Shown here piece by piece: positions 35,861 through 47,100 of a stretch of 64,000 nt of DNA (position 1 is its first letter; each line of letters begins with the position of its first letter). The notes below the pieces were generated by a model that saw only the letters and a program-made list of their open reading frames with translations, had not been told where the DNA came from and did no database searches. A program made the position numbers and the translations under genes. This DNA is from Chthoniobacter flavus Ellin428 (lineage in GTDB: Bacteria; Verrucomicrobiota; Verrucomicrobiia; Chthoniobacterales; Chthoniobacteraceae), in assembly GCF_000173075.1 (NCBI RefSeq), contig NZ_ABVL01000020.1, positions 62,001 to 126,000 of the forward strand, in the 5' to 3' direction.

Positions 35861-36499
35861 ATGCGCTTCCTTAGCATCGCCTCGCTGCGGTTCTTTCGAC
35901 TCCTTTTGGGCGCTGTGTTGATTTTCGCGGGCGCGCAGAGCAGGGGGGAAGAACCGATTCCCACGGCGTTCCCCAGGAACCGCTACGATGCGGTGCGCGC
36001 GCATTCGCCGTTTGCGGTAGCCACGGTCGAGGCTCCGCCGTCCGCTCCGACCGCCTCTTTTGCCGCGAATTGGTTTGTCAGTGGGATCGCGCGGGTGGGC
36101 GACGAAGATTTTGTGACGATCAAAAGCCGCGATCTGAGCACGCAGTTTTCGCTTTTCGGGAAGAATGACACCGTGTCTGGTGTCGCCCTGGCGAGCGTCA
36201 CCTGGTCGGAAGCCGTCGGGAAGAGTACCGTCACCCTGCGCAAGGGGACTGAGACGGCCAAGCTGGAGTTCAACGAAGCGGAAATGAAGGCGACGCCGGC
36301 GCCGCACCCCGGCACGTCGCCGGTGCCGGGAGCAGTGGCAAATGGCGGGCCGCGCCCGGTGAACAACCAGCCTTTGATGCCGAAAGCGATTCCGGGACAA
36401 CCTCCTATTGGTCAGCCCCCTATTGGACAACCGGCCCCGCCTTCCGCGAGCCCGCAAGTCCGCCGCCGGGTGCAAGTGATCCAGCCCCCCCCGCGCTAA
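35861..36499 (+). CDS. Secreted GspC/PilP-like protein, paralogue of 63537
   Basis: I start at ATG 35861, which gives a signal peptide or N-terminal anchor (LRFFRLLLGAVLIFAGAQ); the frame also opens at 35810. The 212-aa product has the core RAHSPFAVATVEAP, AANWFVSGIARVGDEDFVTI, a run of beta strands and KGTETAKLEFNEAEMK, then a Pro/Gly-rich tail with repeats of GQPPIGQP. The small all-beta core after an RSPF-type motif recalls the homology region of GspC or PilP, which connects inner-membrane components to the secretin, but this is inferred. It lies 74 bases downstream of gspK. A close paralogue occurs downstream of gspL-gspM. Confidence 0.6.
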   Translation: MRFLSIASLRFFRLLLGAVLIFAGAQSRGEEPIPTAFPRNRYDAVRAHSPFAVATVEAPPSAPTASFAANWFVSGIARVGDEDFVTIKSRDLSTQFSLFGKNDTVSGVALASVTWSEAVGKSTVTLRKGTETAKLEFNEAEMKATPAPHPGTSPVPGAVANGGPRPVNNQPLMPKAIPGQPPIGQPPIGQPAPPSASPQVRRRVQVIQPPPR

Positions 36500-36601
36500 G
36501 CGCAGCCGGCGAATTCAAGAAAACAACCCTCAACTTTCCTGTCTCTCCCCAGACCGCGGCCAAAAATTCTCGTGGGATTTGAGGCACCCTGGCTAAATAG
36601 G

Positions 36602-39600
36602 ATGATGCCAGATGATTCCGACTCCAGCCTTCCCTCGGCGGATTTCATTTCGCACGTCACTCGTCTCGCACTCGTCCTCGCGACGCTCGGCATCTTTGCC
36701 TGCTCTGCCATCGCCGGTTCCTGGACTCCATTGACGCAAAGGGCGCCGAGGACGATCGGACTCATGGTCCTGCTTTCGGATGGCACGGTTCTGGCACAAA
36801 ATAACAATGGCACCGCCTGGTATCGGCTCACGCCGGACAGCCAGGGTCACTATGCTACGGGCACCTGGAGCACGATCGCGGCGATGCACGACAGCCGTCT
36901 TTATTGCGCGACCCAGATGTTGAAGGACGGGCGAATATTCGTGGCCGGCGGCGAATACGGCACCGGTCACACCACTGCGGAAGTCTACAATCCATTGACC
37001 AATGTCTGGACGGAGTTGCCATCGGCCAACGCCACTTTCAGCGACGCCAATTCCGAGATCCTGCCCGACGGTCGCGTGATCGTCGCCCTGGTGCAGGGCA
37101 CCTTGAAACAAACGATTATCTACAATCCCGTCGCCAACACCTGGACCGCGGGGCCGACGACCAATGGCATTCACAATGAATCCATGTGGATCAAGCAGCC
37201 GGACGACAGCATCCTGTTCATCGACCGGCTCACGACCAATTCCGAGCGCTATATCCCGTCGCTGAACCAGTGGATCACCGACGCCACCGTTCCCGTGTCG
37301 ATTTACGATCCGTACGGCCTCGAGTCGGGGCCGGGATTTCTGCTGCCCAATGGAAAGAGCATCTTCCTCGGAGCGACCGGCCACACGGCCATTTACACAC
37401 CCTCCGGCAGCACGGCCAATGGGAGCTGGATCGCCGGCCCGGATATTCCCAATAGCTCGGGAGCGCCCGACGCCCCGGGCGCGATGATGCCCAACGGGAT
37501 CATTCTTTGCTCCGTTTCGCCCACGCCGACTTCGGGTAATCATTTTCCGACACCCACGACGTTCTACGAGTATGACTATGTCGCCAATACGTTCACGCAA
37601 GTCAACGCACCCACGGGGACCTCATTGAGCCAATCCGCCTACATCGGCAACATGCTGGTCGTGCCGGATGGAACGGTCCTCTATTCGAATGACGGCACCC
37701 AGCTCTACGACTATCAGCCCAGCGGCACGCCGCTGGTGGCGGGCCAGCCCACGATCAGCAGCATTACGCAAAACTCGGACGGTTCATTTCATCTCGTTGG
37801 CACGCAACTCAACGGCATTTCGGAAGGCTCGGCCTATGGCGACGACAACCAGAACGCCAGCAATTACCCCATCGTCCGTCTGACCTCGAGCGGAGGAACG
37901 GTCTATTTTGCGCGGACCTATAATTGGAGCCGCACGAGCGTGCAAACCGGTAGCACGGCGGTCACTACCGAGTTCACCCTGCCCACCGGTTTGCCGGCGG
38001 ACACTTATTCGCTCAACGTGATTGCCAACGGCATCCCGTCCGATCCCACTTCTTTCACGGTGGCGCCGATCGTCGTCAGTATGCCGGCGACGGTGACGGA
38101 GGGGACGTCCGTTTCCGCTACCGTGACTTTGCCGGTCGCGCCCGGCCAGGACACCGCGGTAAACTTGAGCGCGAGTAATAGCACACTCCTTTCGGTTCCT
38201 GCTTCCGTGACTGTCCTGGCGGGACAGACCAGCGCCAACTTCACCGTCACCGCGCCAGAGCAGGCGGGGCTCATCGGCAAGCAAGCGGTGGCGATCTCTG
38301 CCGCGTCGTCGGGTTATCAGACCGGACTCTCCTACATCGACGAACTGGACGACAAGTCGGCGTTCCTGACGGTCTCGCCGGCCACTTCGTTCAACCCGAA
38401 CGGGCTGAAAGGAGGGCCCTTCTCACCTGCCAGTGCGACCTACACGCTCAAAAACACCGGAAATTTCACCTTGAGTTGGACCGCGAAAAAAACGGCTAGT
38501 TGGATGACCCTCTCTCCAACCAGCGGTTCACTCGTGGCCGGCGCGAGCACGACGGTGACGGTCTCGATCAATACTTCCGTGGCCAACGGCGAGGCCGTCG
38601 GCAGCTATTCCGACAACATCCTATTTTCGAATACGACTTCCGGTGATGGCAATACGGCGATCGCCGCGTCACTGACCGTGAATGGCTCTCCGGCGATGGT
38701 CGTGAGCGGCAATGCGGTGAATTCCACTGGTCCGGGGGGAGGCCCCTTTGTTCCCGCGAGCACCACGTTCAGCATCAAAAATACCGGCACCGCGGCGATG
38801 TTGTGGTCGGCCACCAAGACGGCGAGTTGGCTGACGATCTCACCGACCAGCGGGACCATCCAGCCCAATTCCAGTACGAACGTGACGGTCTCCATCAATA
38901 CGGCCGCCAACTCACTCGCGATGGGCGCCTACAATGACACGATTACTTTTACCAATACGAGCAATAGCGTGGGCAATACCACGAGCAGTGCGCTGCTCAT
39001 CGTTGACCAAACCACTTACACGAACACCATCGACACCGACCCAGGCTGGTCGCGCCAGGGAGAATGGGCGTGGGGCACGCCGACCGGTGGCGGCGGAGCC
39101 AATGGAACGCACGATCCGACGAGTGGAGCGACGGGAGCGAAAGTGCTCGGAGTCAATCTCTCCGGCGATTACTCTCTCACCCCGGGAGGCCCATTCTATC
39201 TCACCGCGGGGCCATTCAACCTGACGGGGAACGCGGCCACGCGACTGCGTTTTGCGCGCTGGCTCAATACCGATGTGCAGCCCAACGCGTTTGCCACCGT
39301 CGATATCTCCAAGGACGGAACCAATTGGACCAACGTCTGGAACAACGGCACCTCGGCGGTCACCGATTCCTCGTGGCAAACGGTGCAGTACGATATTTCC
39401 AGCGTGGCGGATAACCAATCAACGGTCTATGTCCGGTGGGGGTACCAGATCGCCAGCGGCGCGTTGGCCTATTCCGGTTGGAACATCGATGACGTCAAGA
39501 TCCTGGGCACGACCAACGGAATCGCCCCGACTGCCACGCTGCAAAGGGTGCTCGTGCCGTTGAATACGGCCACGGCTGTCACCCTCACCGGCACGGATAC

Positions 39601-40228
39601 CAACAATCCCGTTCAGCCGATGACGTTCCAGGTCACCACCCAGCCACAGCACGGCACACTTTCCGGCACGGCGCCGAATCTCACCTACACGCCGGTGAAT
39701 GGTTTCGTTGGACTCGACAGTTTCACCTTTACCTGCACCAACGAGTTCAACCTGACGAGTGCACCGGCGACGGTCACGCTCGACGTTTACGCGAACTACT
39801 CCACCTGGGCGGCCAGCCACGGTGTGACCGGAGCGCTCAATGGCCCGCTGGCCGACTTCGATGGAGATGGAGTGCTCAATCTGTTCGAGTGGGCGTTCGG
39901 GATGAACCCGGCCGCGGCGGACGATAGTTCGATCAGCCTTTCCGGCGGAACGATTGTGCATCGTGGCGGATTAAGCGTCGTTGTCACCGGCAGTGGCGTG
40001 AATACCCAGTATTCCGTGCTCTTTGGACGGCGCGACGATTATCTCGCCGTGGGGCTGGTCTACACCGTGCAGTTCAGCAACGATCTCCAGAACTGGGTGA
40101 CGAGCAACGCCACGCCCACGGTGATGGCTGACGACGGCGAAATCCAAGCGGTGACCGTCGCCGCTCCCGCCGCGCAAAACGGCAAGCCTTTTGGCTTCGT
40201 ACGGTTGCAGATCACCGGTCCGAATTAG
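36602..40228 (+). CDS. Giant secreted kelch-propeller protein with BACON-type repeats
   Basis: From ATG 36602 the product is about 1,208 aa with a hydrophobic signal near residues 20-39 (LALVLATLGIFACSAIAG). Residues about 40-375 form a kelch/galactose-oxidase-like propeller (RIFVAGGEYGTGHTTAEVYNPLTNVWTEL-type units). An Ig-like domain and Calx-beta-like strand follow, then two tandem BACON-type domains (about 600-700 and 705-795, each with TASW(M/L)T(L/I)SPTSG), a domain with IDTDPGWSRQGEWAWG (about 810-960), a cadherin-like repeat and a C-terminal DFDGDGVLNLFEWAFG module (about 1085-1208). No copper-radical active site is evident. Secreted carbohydrate-associated protein is the likely class. 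The end is 10 bases from the convergent Sel1 gene. Confidence 0.8.
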   Translation: MMPDDSDSSLPSADFISHVTRLALVLATLGIFACSAIAGSWTPLTQRAPRTIGLMVLLSDGTVLAQNNNGTAWYRLTPDSQGHYATGTWSTIAAMHDSRLYCATQMLKDGRIFVAGGEYGTGHTTAEVYNPLTNVWTELPSANATFSDANSEILPDGRVIVALVQGTLKQTIIYNPVANTWTAGPTTNGIHNESMWIKQPDDSILFIDRLTTNSERYIPSLNQWITDATVPVSIYDPYGLESGPGFLLPNGKSIFLGATGHTAIYTPSGSTANGSWIAGPDIPNSSGAPDAPGAMMPNGIILCSVSPTPTSGNHFPTPTTFYEYDYVANTFTQVNAPTGTSLSQSAYIGNMLVVPDGTVLYSNDGTQLYDYQPSGTPLVAGQPTISSITQNSDGSFHLVGTQLNGISEGSAYGDDNQNASNYPIVRLTSSGGTVYFARTYNWSRTSVQTGSTAVTTEFTLPTGLPADTYSLNVIANGIPSDPTSFTVAPIVVSMPATVTEGTSVSATVTLPVAPGQDTAVNLSASNSTLLSVPASVTVLAGQTSANFTVTAPEQAGLIGKQAVAISAASSGYQTGLSYIDELDDKSAFLTVSPATSFNPNGLKGGPFSPASATYTLKNTGNFTLSWTAKKTASWMTLSPTSGSLVAGASTTVTVSINTSVANGEAVGSYSDNILFSNTTSGDGNTAIAASLTVNGSPAMVVSGNAVNSTGPGGGPFVPASTTFSIKNTGTAAMLWSATKTASWLTISPTSGTIQPNSSTNVTVSINTAANSLAMGAYNDTITFTNTSNSVGNTTSSALLIVDQTTYTNTIDTDPGWSRQGEWAWGTPTGGGGANGTHDPTSGATGAKVLGVNLSGDYSLTPGGPFYLTAGPFNLTGNAATRLRFARWLNTDVQPNAFATVDISKDGTNWTNVWNNGTSAVTDSSWQTVQYDISSVADNQSTVYVRWGYQIASGALAYSGWNIDDVKILGTTNGIAPTATLQRVLVPLNTATAVTLTGTDTNNPVQPMTFQVTTQPQHGTLSGTAPNLTYTPVNGFVGLDSFTFTCTNEFNLTSAPATVTLDVYANYSTWAASHGVTGALNGPLADFDGDGVLNLFEWAFGMNPAAADDSSISLSGGTIVHRGGLSVVVTGSGVNTQYSVLFGRRDDYLAVGLVYTVQFSNDLQNWVTSNATPTVMADDGEIQAVTVAAPAAQNGKPFGFVRLQITGPN

Positions 40229-40238
40229 GAGCTTAGGA

Positions 40239-41159
40239 TTAATGGGGTTGGCCGTTGGCAGGCGTTTCCCGGCGCGCCGCGGTCGAGGCATGGTTCCGAT
40301 ACTCCTCGAGGAGATGTTTACCCTTCGCGATGTTATCCAGGCCCATCATATATTCGAGTTCCATCAGGCGCTTCTCCGCGAATTTGTTGCCCTGTTGCTC
40401 GCTGAGTTTTAGCCAGAGCCATGCCTGGGGCATGCTTTGCTCCACGCCCTTGCCCACGGAATAGAGGCGTCCGAGATTTTCCTGGCCCAAGGCGCTTCCT
40501 TGTTCTGCGGAAGCCCGGAAGAGCTCCACCGCTTTAGGCACATTCTTTTCCACACCTTTTCCGTCTTCGTAAAGTTGACCGAGAAGATTTTGGGCCGAGG
40601 CGTTTTTGCCGGCCGCGGCTTTGGTCAGCCACTCGATGGCCTTTGCCTGGTCGGGGGCGAAATCGTCTCCGCCACGGAAATAGAGTTCGCCGAGATGAAA
40701 CTCAGCGAGGGAAAAACCCTGGTCCGCGGACTTGCGAAACCACTCCTCCGCTTCCTTGAAGTTATGCGGGACCGCGGTGCTCTTGGTGAGCAACTGGCCA
40801 AGGTTGTCCTGAGCCAGCGAGGCGCCCTGCTCGGCAGCCAGACGATACCATTTCACCGCCTCGGCATCATCCTTGGACACTCCGAAGCCCTCCCGGTAGA
40901 GAGTACCGAGATTGTTCTGGGCCTTGAGGTTACCCTGGTCGGCGGACTTGCGGTACCACTCCGCCGCTTTCGCACGGTCCTTGGGCGTACCTTCACCACG
41001 ATCGTAGGCCCGGCCGAGTTGGAATTCCGCTTCGGCATCTCCACGCTCGGCGGAAGCCTTGGTGCTCTCGAGATCTGGTTGTGCCAGGAGGGCCGTCTCG
41101 GGGATGAACATGGCGGCCAATATTAATGGAAGGAGAGAATGAGAGATCTGCTGAGACAT
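40239..41159 (-). CDS. Sel1-repeat periplasmic protein, last gene of the TPS operon
   Basis: This 306-aa protein has a signal peptide (residues 1-26, ending ALLAQ) and about six Sel1-type 36-residue repeats (ERGDAEAEFQLGRAYDRGEG, ADQGNLKAQNNLGTLYREGFG and so on), which make an alpha-solenoid. Sel1 proteins act as scaffolds or chaperone-like interaction platforms. It lies 15 bases downstream of the 3,997-aa adhesin on the same strand, so it is almost certainly co-transcribed. A periplasmic helper for the giant passenger or its transporter is the simplest inference. Confidence 0.88.
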   Translation of the reverse strand: MSQQISHSLLPLILAAMFIPETALLAQPDLESTKASAERGDAEAEFQLGRAYDRGEGTPKDRAKAAEWYRKSADQGNLKAQNNLGTLYREGFGVSKDDAEAVKWYRLAAEQGASLAQDNLGQLLTKSTAVPHNFKEAEEWFRKSADQGFSLAEFHLGELYFRGGDDFAPDQAKAIEWLTKAAAGKNASAQNLLGQLYEDGKGVEKNVPKAVELFRASAEQGSALGQENLGRLYSVGKGVEQSMPQAWLWLKLSEQQGNKFAEKRLMELEYMMGLDNIAKGKHLLEEYRNHASTAARRETPANGQPH

Positions 41160-41174
41160 GGAATGGATGGGATT

Positions 41175-44100
41175 CTATTGTGGAGTTTCGCTGCTCGAGG
41201 CACCGCCTTCGCCGCCCCCGTAACCCACCACTTCCACGGTGATGTCCGAATCCGGCGTGGCGACAGGCGCCTGTTCCTGTTGTTGCTTGGTTTGATCTGC
41301 CTGACCGGCCGCGGCCGCCCCGGCATTGCTGGCGGCCGTCAATCCGCCGATATTCGGCGCCGCAGGAACCACCGCAGCCGGTGCACCGGTGGTGGTGCCC
41401 GAAACCGTAATGTTGTCGGCGTTCAAAACCTTGGTGGCGGCGATATTCAAGTTGCCGGTCGCGCGGATGCCCGCGTCGCCGGCGTCCACGGTGCCATTCG
41501 GGGCGACCAGATCGACGTTACCAGGCGCCACGCCGGCGACCGTGGCCAGCACGCCGATGCCGCCGCCAGTGGCCAGACCGGCAAGGTCCGTCTTGACGTC
41601 GGCACTGACGGGATCGATGAGCACGCGGGTGGGCGGTGCCGAGACCACCGTCTTCGGAGAACTACCGGCGGCAATGTTACCGGTCGAGGACCAGATGATG
41701 ATATTGCCTCCCCGCAGGGTGAAGATACGGGAGACACCGAGATTTACGTCACTGTTGGTGAAGATATTCACGTTGCCACCGTCCTGGGTGATGATGCCTG
41801 GCGGGGTCAGTGTCGCGGTGGCCGTGGAGGTCTGCAAAGTGAGGGAACCTCCAGGCGCGGCGAGACTGATGTCACCGCCGCTTTCTGTCACGATCGTGCG
41901 CGAACGCGTGTTGATATCTCCCAACGTGTGACTGGTGCCGAATAGGCTGGTGATGGCATCCGTGCCTGTGGAGTACGTGCCGGTGCCGGCGGTTTGCGCC
42001 CGGCCGGCATCCCGGAGAATGAGATAGAATGCCTCGAGCGCGACGCGTGCCTTTTGCTCATCCGACATCGACGAGAGATCCGTCGCCTTGATCCCGAGTT
42101 CGGCGAGATACGGGCTTCCGGTGGTCAGATCTTTCGTGATGAAGGTATTGAAATCGAGGGAGCTGTTTTGAGTCAGGTCCCCAGGGCCACCGATGCCCGC
42201 CATAGCGATGATATTGGCGCCCTCGAAGGGCAGGAACGGGTTTCGAGCATTGCCATTGGAGGTGATGCCGACGCCGGTGCCGTCCGGGTTATTGGGGCCG
42301 TCGCCCAGATCGAGATTGCGTCCAGCCAGCACTTCCACGGTTCCGGGACCGTTGATTTGAACATCGCCGGCCCTCGGCGAGGCGGGCGTAAAGGATGTCA
42401 CCGAGAACGCCGGAATGGCATTGCCGGGGGTTTGCGCCTGCTGGCGCAGGGCGGAGTTCGGATCGTAAAGGATGATGTCGCGTCCCGCGGATACGACCGA
42501 GATATCCTGGTCGCTGACGTTTTGGATGTACAAGCCGATATCGGTGATGTCGTGGGACGCCAGAACGTCCGTCATTTTGGGGGCAAAGAGAGAAATGCCC
42601 GAGACGTCGCCCCCGTTGGCATAAATATGGATGGGTGTCGTATCGCCGGCGTGCAGGAGGCTGCTGTCGTGCAAGGCCTCCTTGTTCTGAGTTGAGCCAA
42701 ATGTCCCCGTGATGGAGCCAGACTCCGTAAACATGGTGGAAAATGAACTCAACGTGTTCGCGTTCGTCAGCGCGATATCGTTAGCCGCGGCGAAAGGCTG
42801 CAAGATGCTGGGAATATTTGCGGGATCAGCGTCCGAGATATTGATGGTACTCGCTCCCCATTGGTTGATGCCGCCCGTAATGGTGTTCGGTTGGAAGCCA
42901 TTGACCGCGCCGGCGCTGAGGAGATTGAGCGTACCAGTCGCGGCAGGGGTTAAGGTGATGGTCCCTATCAGGTCGATGTTACCGGTAAACGTGGTTACGT
43001 TCAGAGTCGGTGGCATCAATGTGGCCGCGACCGCGAAGCCGGGGACAAAATTCGATTCATACGTTTTCAGCCACGGTTGGCTGACCACGGCAGCTTTTCC
43101 GGTGGAAAAGTACTGACTGGTGTACCAGGCCGCCAGCGAGCCGACGCCGCCCGAGGCGTTGTCTTTGATGGTAACGTCCCCGGTAAGAGAGGAGACGTCT
43201 ACGAAATCGGTCGGTGCGTAGGTGGAGAAATACGAACGATACGCGAAGTTGTTGTCGATGCCCGAAGGGAGGAGGAACGGGTTGGCGACCGGTCCGAGGA
43301 GGACATTTCCGCGAGCACTGACATCGAAGCTTCCCTGACCGAGAAAGAGAGTCGTGGGCAGTTGGTCGGCGGTGGTCGCAGCGCCGATCGTCGCGGCCCG
43401 GGTGGCGTTGGTGTGAATGGTGCCGCCGGCTTGCAGTGTGCCTGTGCCACGTTCGACATAGTAAACGCCGCCATCGATATCCGCGCCGGCGTGGACAACG
43501 AGATCGCCACCGCCCAGTTCGAGTAGATTGGAGCTATTCGGAGTCCCCTTGGGCATGCGCGCGTTGGTGGGAATCACCGCATCCACATTGGTGATGTTGT
43601 TGCCCGCATTCATGGTGACATTGCCGCCACCCAGGGCGCCGACCCCTTCGAAGAAATTGCTGAAATCGACCCACCAGGTGGTGGAGGCGATGTCCCCTCT
43701 ACCCAATCCGACCGAGCCAAATTGACCGGTGGTCGGATCTACAAAATCACGGCGATACAACCAATCGGTAGGCATCTCCTTGCTGGAGTCCGCGACACCG
43801 TTGACTCCCAGGTGAGTGATATTGTTTTGCGCCGTGATGGTCACCCGGCCGCCGTCCATGCTGTAAAACACCGGGTAGAATGGGGTCTGGGCGCCGCTAA
43901 GGCCGACGGTGTAGGGCAGATTGGGCAGATCGAAATCGGCCATGGCTGGGGCCTGGGTACCGGCGGTGTAAATCGTCGCCAACGGATTGAGCAACTGCAC
44001 GTCACGCCCGGCGACGATATCGATACTGCCCGTTCCGGTGCGGATGGTCTGGTAAAAGTTCGGGATGATGTTCGACCGGAGTGTGGCGCTGCTCGTCGGC

Positions 44101-47100
44101 AGGGCGGTGGCGCCTTTGCCTAACAACAATGAACCACTATTCGCGGCCAGCGTGCTCAAGGATTGCACCTTGTGGTAATCGGTGGCGGAGAAGTCGGCAC
44201 CGGCTACGAGGCGGTAAGACCATGACTGGCTGCCGGCCGGCATGAGGTTGGCCGTCCAAAGAGTGCTGGCGCCTGGGCCAAAGCCATCGCTCAAGCTGTC
44301 CTTAAAGTTGAAGATAAGATTGCCGGAGGTGCGGAGGGTGAGGTCGCCTGCGGCGGATTTGGGGCCAAACCGGTCGGTCGATAGGTCCCAGTTGTTCGTC
44401 AGCGTAAGGTCGCCGGAAGTATTGACCAGCTCGACGCCCGGTTCGATGAGGGTTACTCCCGAGTAAGCACTCAGTTGGCTGCCTGGCAGAAGGCGATTGA
44501 GCATCGCGGTATAACTCGCGGTCGTGGTTCCGTTCGCACCAACAAAGGCGTTCCCATTTGTGAGGACCTGAGTTTCAACCGTACTATTGATAGTGCCGTT
44601 GGCTGGTTTAATCACCGTGTAACCCTCCAGGACGATCTGCGACGCATCGACGATCGTACCCATGATGGGCGCAACCTGGAGATCCTTATTACCCGCCGCC
44701 TGGGGCGCACGGATGTGCAGAGTACCTGTGAGGTCACCCTTCGCGGCGCTGCCGGCAAAGTTGACCGTGCCATTGCTGGCCAATGTTACGGAAACGGCGC
44801 CGGCTACGGAAGTGGGAGTGTTGGCGGCAATGGCTGCAGTGGTTCCGTCGGCAAAGTTGATGATGCCGGCGGTGGTAGTCGTGAGGACATCGATTCCCTG
44901 GTCGATGGCCGGCAGATTCACCGGAGTGTTTGCCACCGCCACCACAGAGCTGGCTGGCACATTGCCCGCCACGGAGAGGATGATGGTCGACCCGCTCTGG
45001 ACATTGACTTGCGGGCCGGTGCCCAAGGCAACCAGAGTCAGGTTCCCATTGGTTTCCGAACCGGCTTCCAACGACACGGAACCGCCCTTGCCATCGGCAC
45101 TGAACCCTTGCGTGCCGGCGACGGTGAGCACGGAACCGGAGGCCAGGGTGACGCTTCCGGCGGAAATCAAATTGATCGAGCCGCCTTGCGGGCCTGAGGC
45201 ATTGATCGTGCCGGTGGCGAGAATCGAACCGACATCGGAGGACAGTGTATAATTCAGGCTCGTGGCGTTGCCCACCGTGATGGTGTTGGCGGCCGTATTG
45301 ACGACGTTGCGGATGCGATAGTTGCGGGACTGCGCGAAAGCGCCGGCGTCGAGCGCGAGATCGATCGGCGCCACGGTGTCGTTGGGCACCGTCTTGACGT
45401 CGAGATTGAAACTTCCGCTGGTGCCTCCCTCACCACCCTGGCCAAACATCGTGTTATTCGCCACGGAGAAGCTGCCGTTCGGAGCGCTCACCGACAAGGT
45501 TCCGGCGTTTCCACCTCCGGACGAAGCGGTAACATCGAGCTTCGCGCCAGTGACCACCGAGACGTTGCCTTTGTCTGAGGCCAGGGTAATCTGTCCCGCA
45601 TCGGTGTAGGCAAAGAGATCGTAAAACTGTTCGGTGATCCCGCCGACGCCCAGAGTTCCGCCCACGGTGACATTACCACCCGCGCCAGTGGCGTGGAGCG
45701 AGAGAGTGCCACTTGGAAGCAGGATATCGCTGTTTTCCGTGACGCTGGATCCGGCGAGAGTGAGCGTCGCGGCGAGTCCGCTGGACAAGGAACTGGCGCC
45801 GCCGCCGGCTATCGGCTCGATGTCCAGCGCACCACCGGTGGTGATGGTTTGATTGGCCAGCTTGGCTCCGGTCAGCAACGGTGCCGTGATGGTCAGCGCG
45901 CCGGCGATATTCAGTCCGCCAGTGCCCTGGAACAGCACTCCGTTGGAGGCGTTGAAGGCGACGGTTGCATACTGATCGATGTTCGCCTGGCCCTGGCCGA
46001 TGACGATCGCTTGGGAATTGACTGTGAGAGTGCCGGCGAGCGGTTGTGCAGGCGGGATTGGCCCAGCGCCGGTTTGTCCCGGGACGTTATCCAACGAGAA
46101 CTGAGTCGTATTGATGACCACGGCGCCCCCATCGGCTCCGCGGAGATCGGGAGTGTGCAGAGCGAGAGAGTTCGGTGAAAACTGGCCGTTCCCGTAGAGA
46201 TCAATGGAGGAGTAACCCGTCAAAGATAGACGGCCTGCTCCGGCGAGTCCGTCCAGCAACGAGCCTTGAAGGACGAGGCCAGGGTTGGCGAGCAAAGTTC
46301 CCGCACCCGGCAGCACGACGCTGATGCGTCCGGCGTCGATGGTCATCGACTGACCGTTGAGTATGGCTGCGGGACTGAGCGACGCAGCGGCGGTGGAATC
46401 CAGCGTGACGCTCAAACCCGAGACGGTCGCTCCCGCGGAGATGACCAGATCCGGGACGCTGCTGGTGGCCGAGGTGGTAAAGCCGGCCCGAACCAGCGGA
46501 ACATCCAGACCGCTGACGCGCAAAAATACGCCGTTGCCGCTCCCTGCCACCGCCGAATTGCCGATATTGATGACCGGCGAGGCACTCTTGGAGGAAAGGA
46601 CGCCGCTTTGGATAACTTCGGCGCCGGGATCCAAAGTGATCGTCTGACTGGCGGCGAGCATGATCTCCGATCCCATCAACGGGGCACCGGCGTTGTTGAG
46701 CTCGATGTTCGGCGTGTTGACGGTAATGGTCGTGCCAGTGGAGGTGACCTGCCGCAAACCGCCGATGAGCAGACTTTCCGCCCCATAGGAGTTGAGCAGC
46801 GAGGCATTCAAATAAACCGTGCCCGCAGGCGCGGAGCCATTGGGCCCGCCGATGAGGATGTTTTCGTCGGTACTGATATCGACGGCGGCATTGCGGCCTC
46901 CCGCGGCACTGCGACCGTAGATGGTGCCTTGCAAGATCAGCGATTGATTCCCGGAGATGGCCACCGTGCCGGAGTCGATCGGCAGACGCGGCACCTGGCC
47001 GCCGTTGAGCGAGATCTGGGTGTTGAGATAATCGGAGCCGAAATAATCCGTATACTGGGCCCGGTTTCGCGTGACCGCAGAACTGGCGACGTCGAACGAT

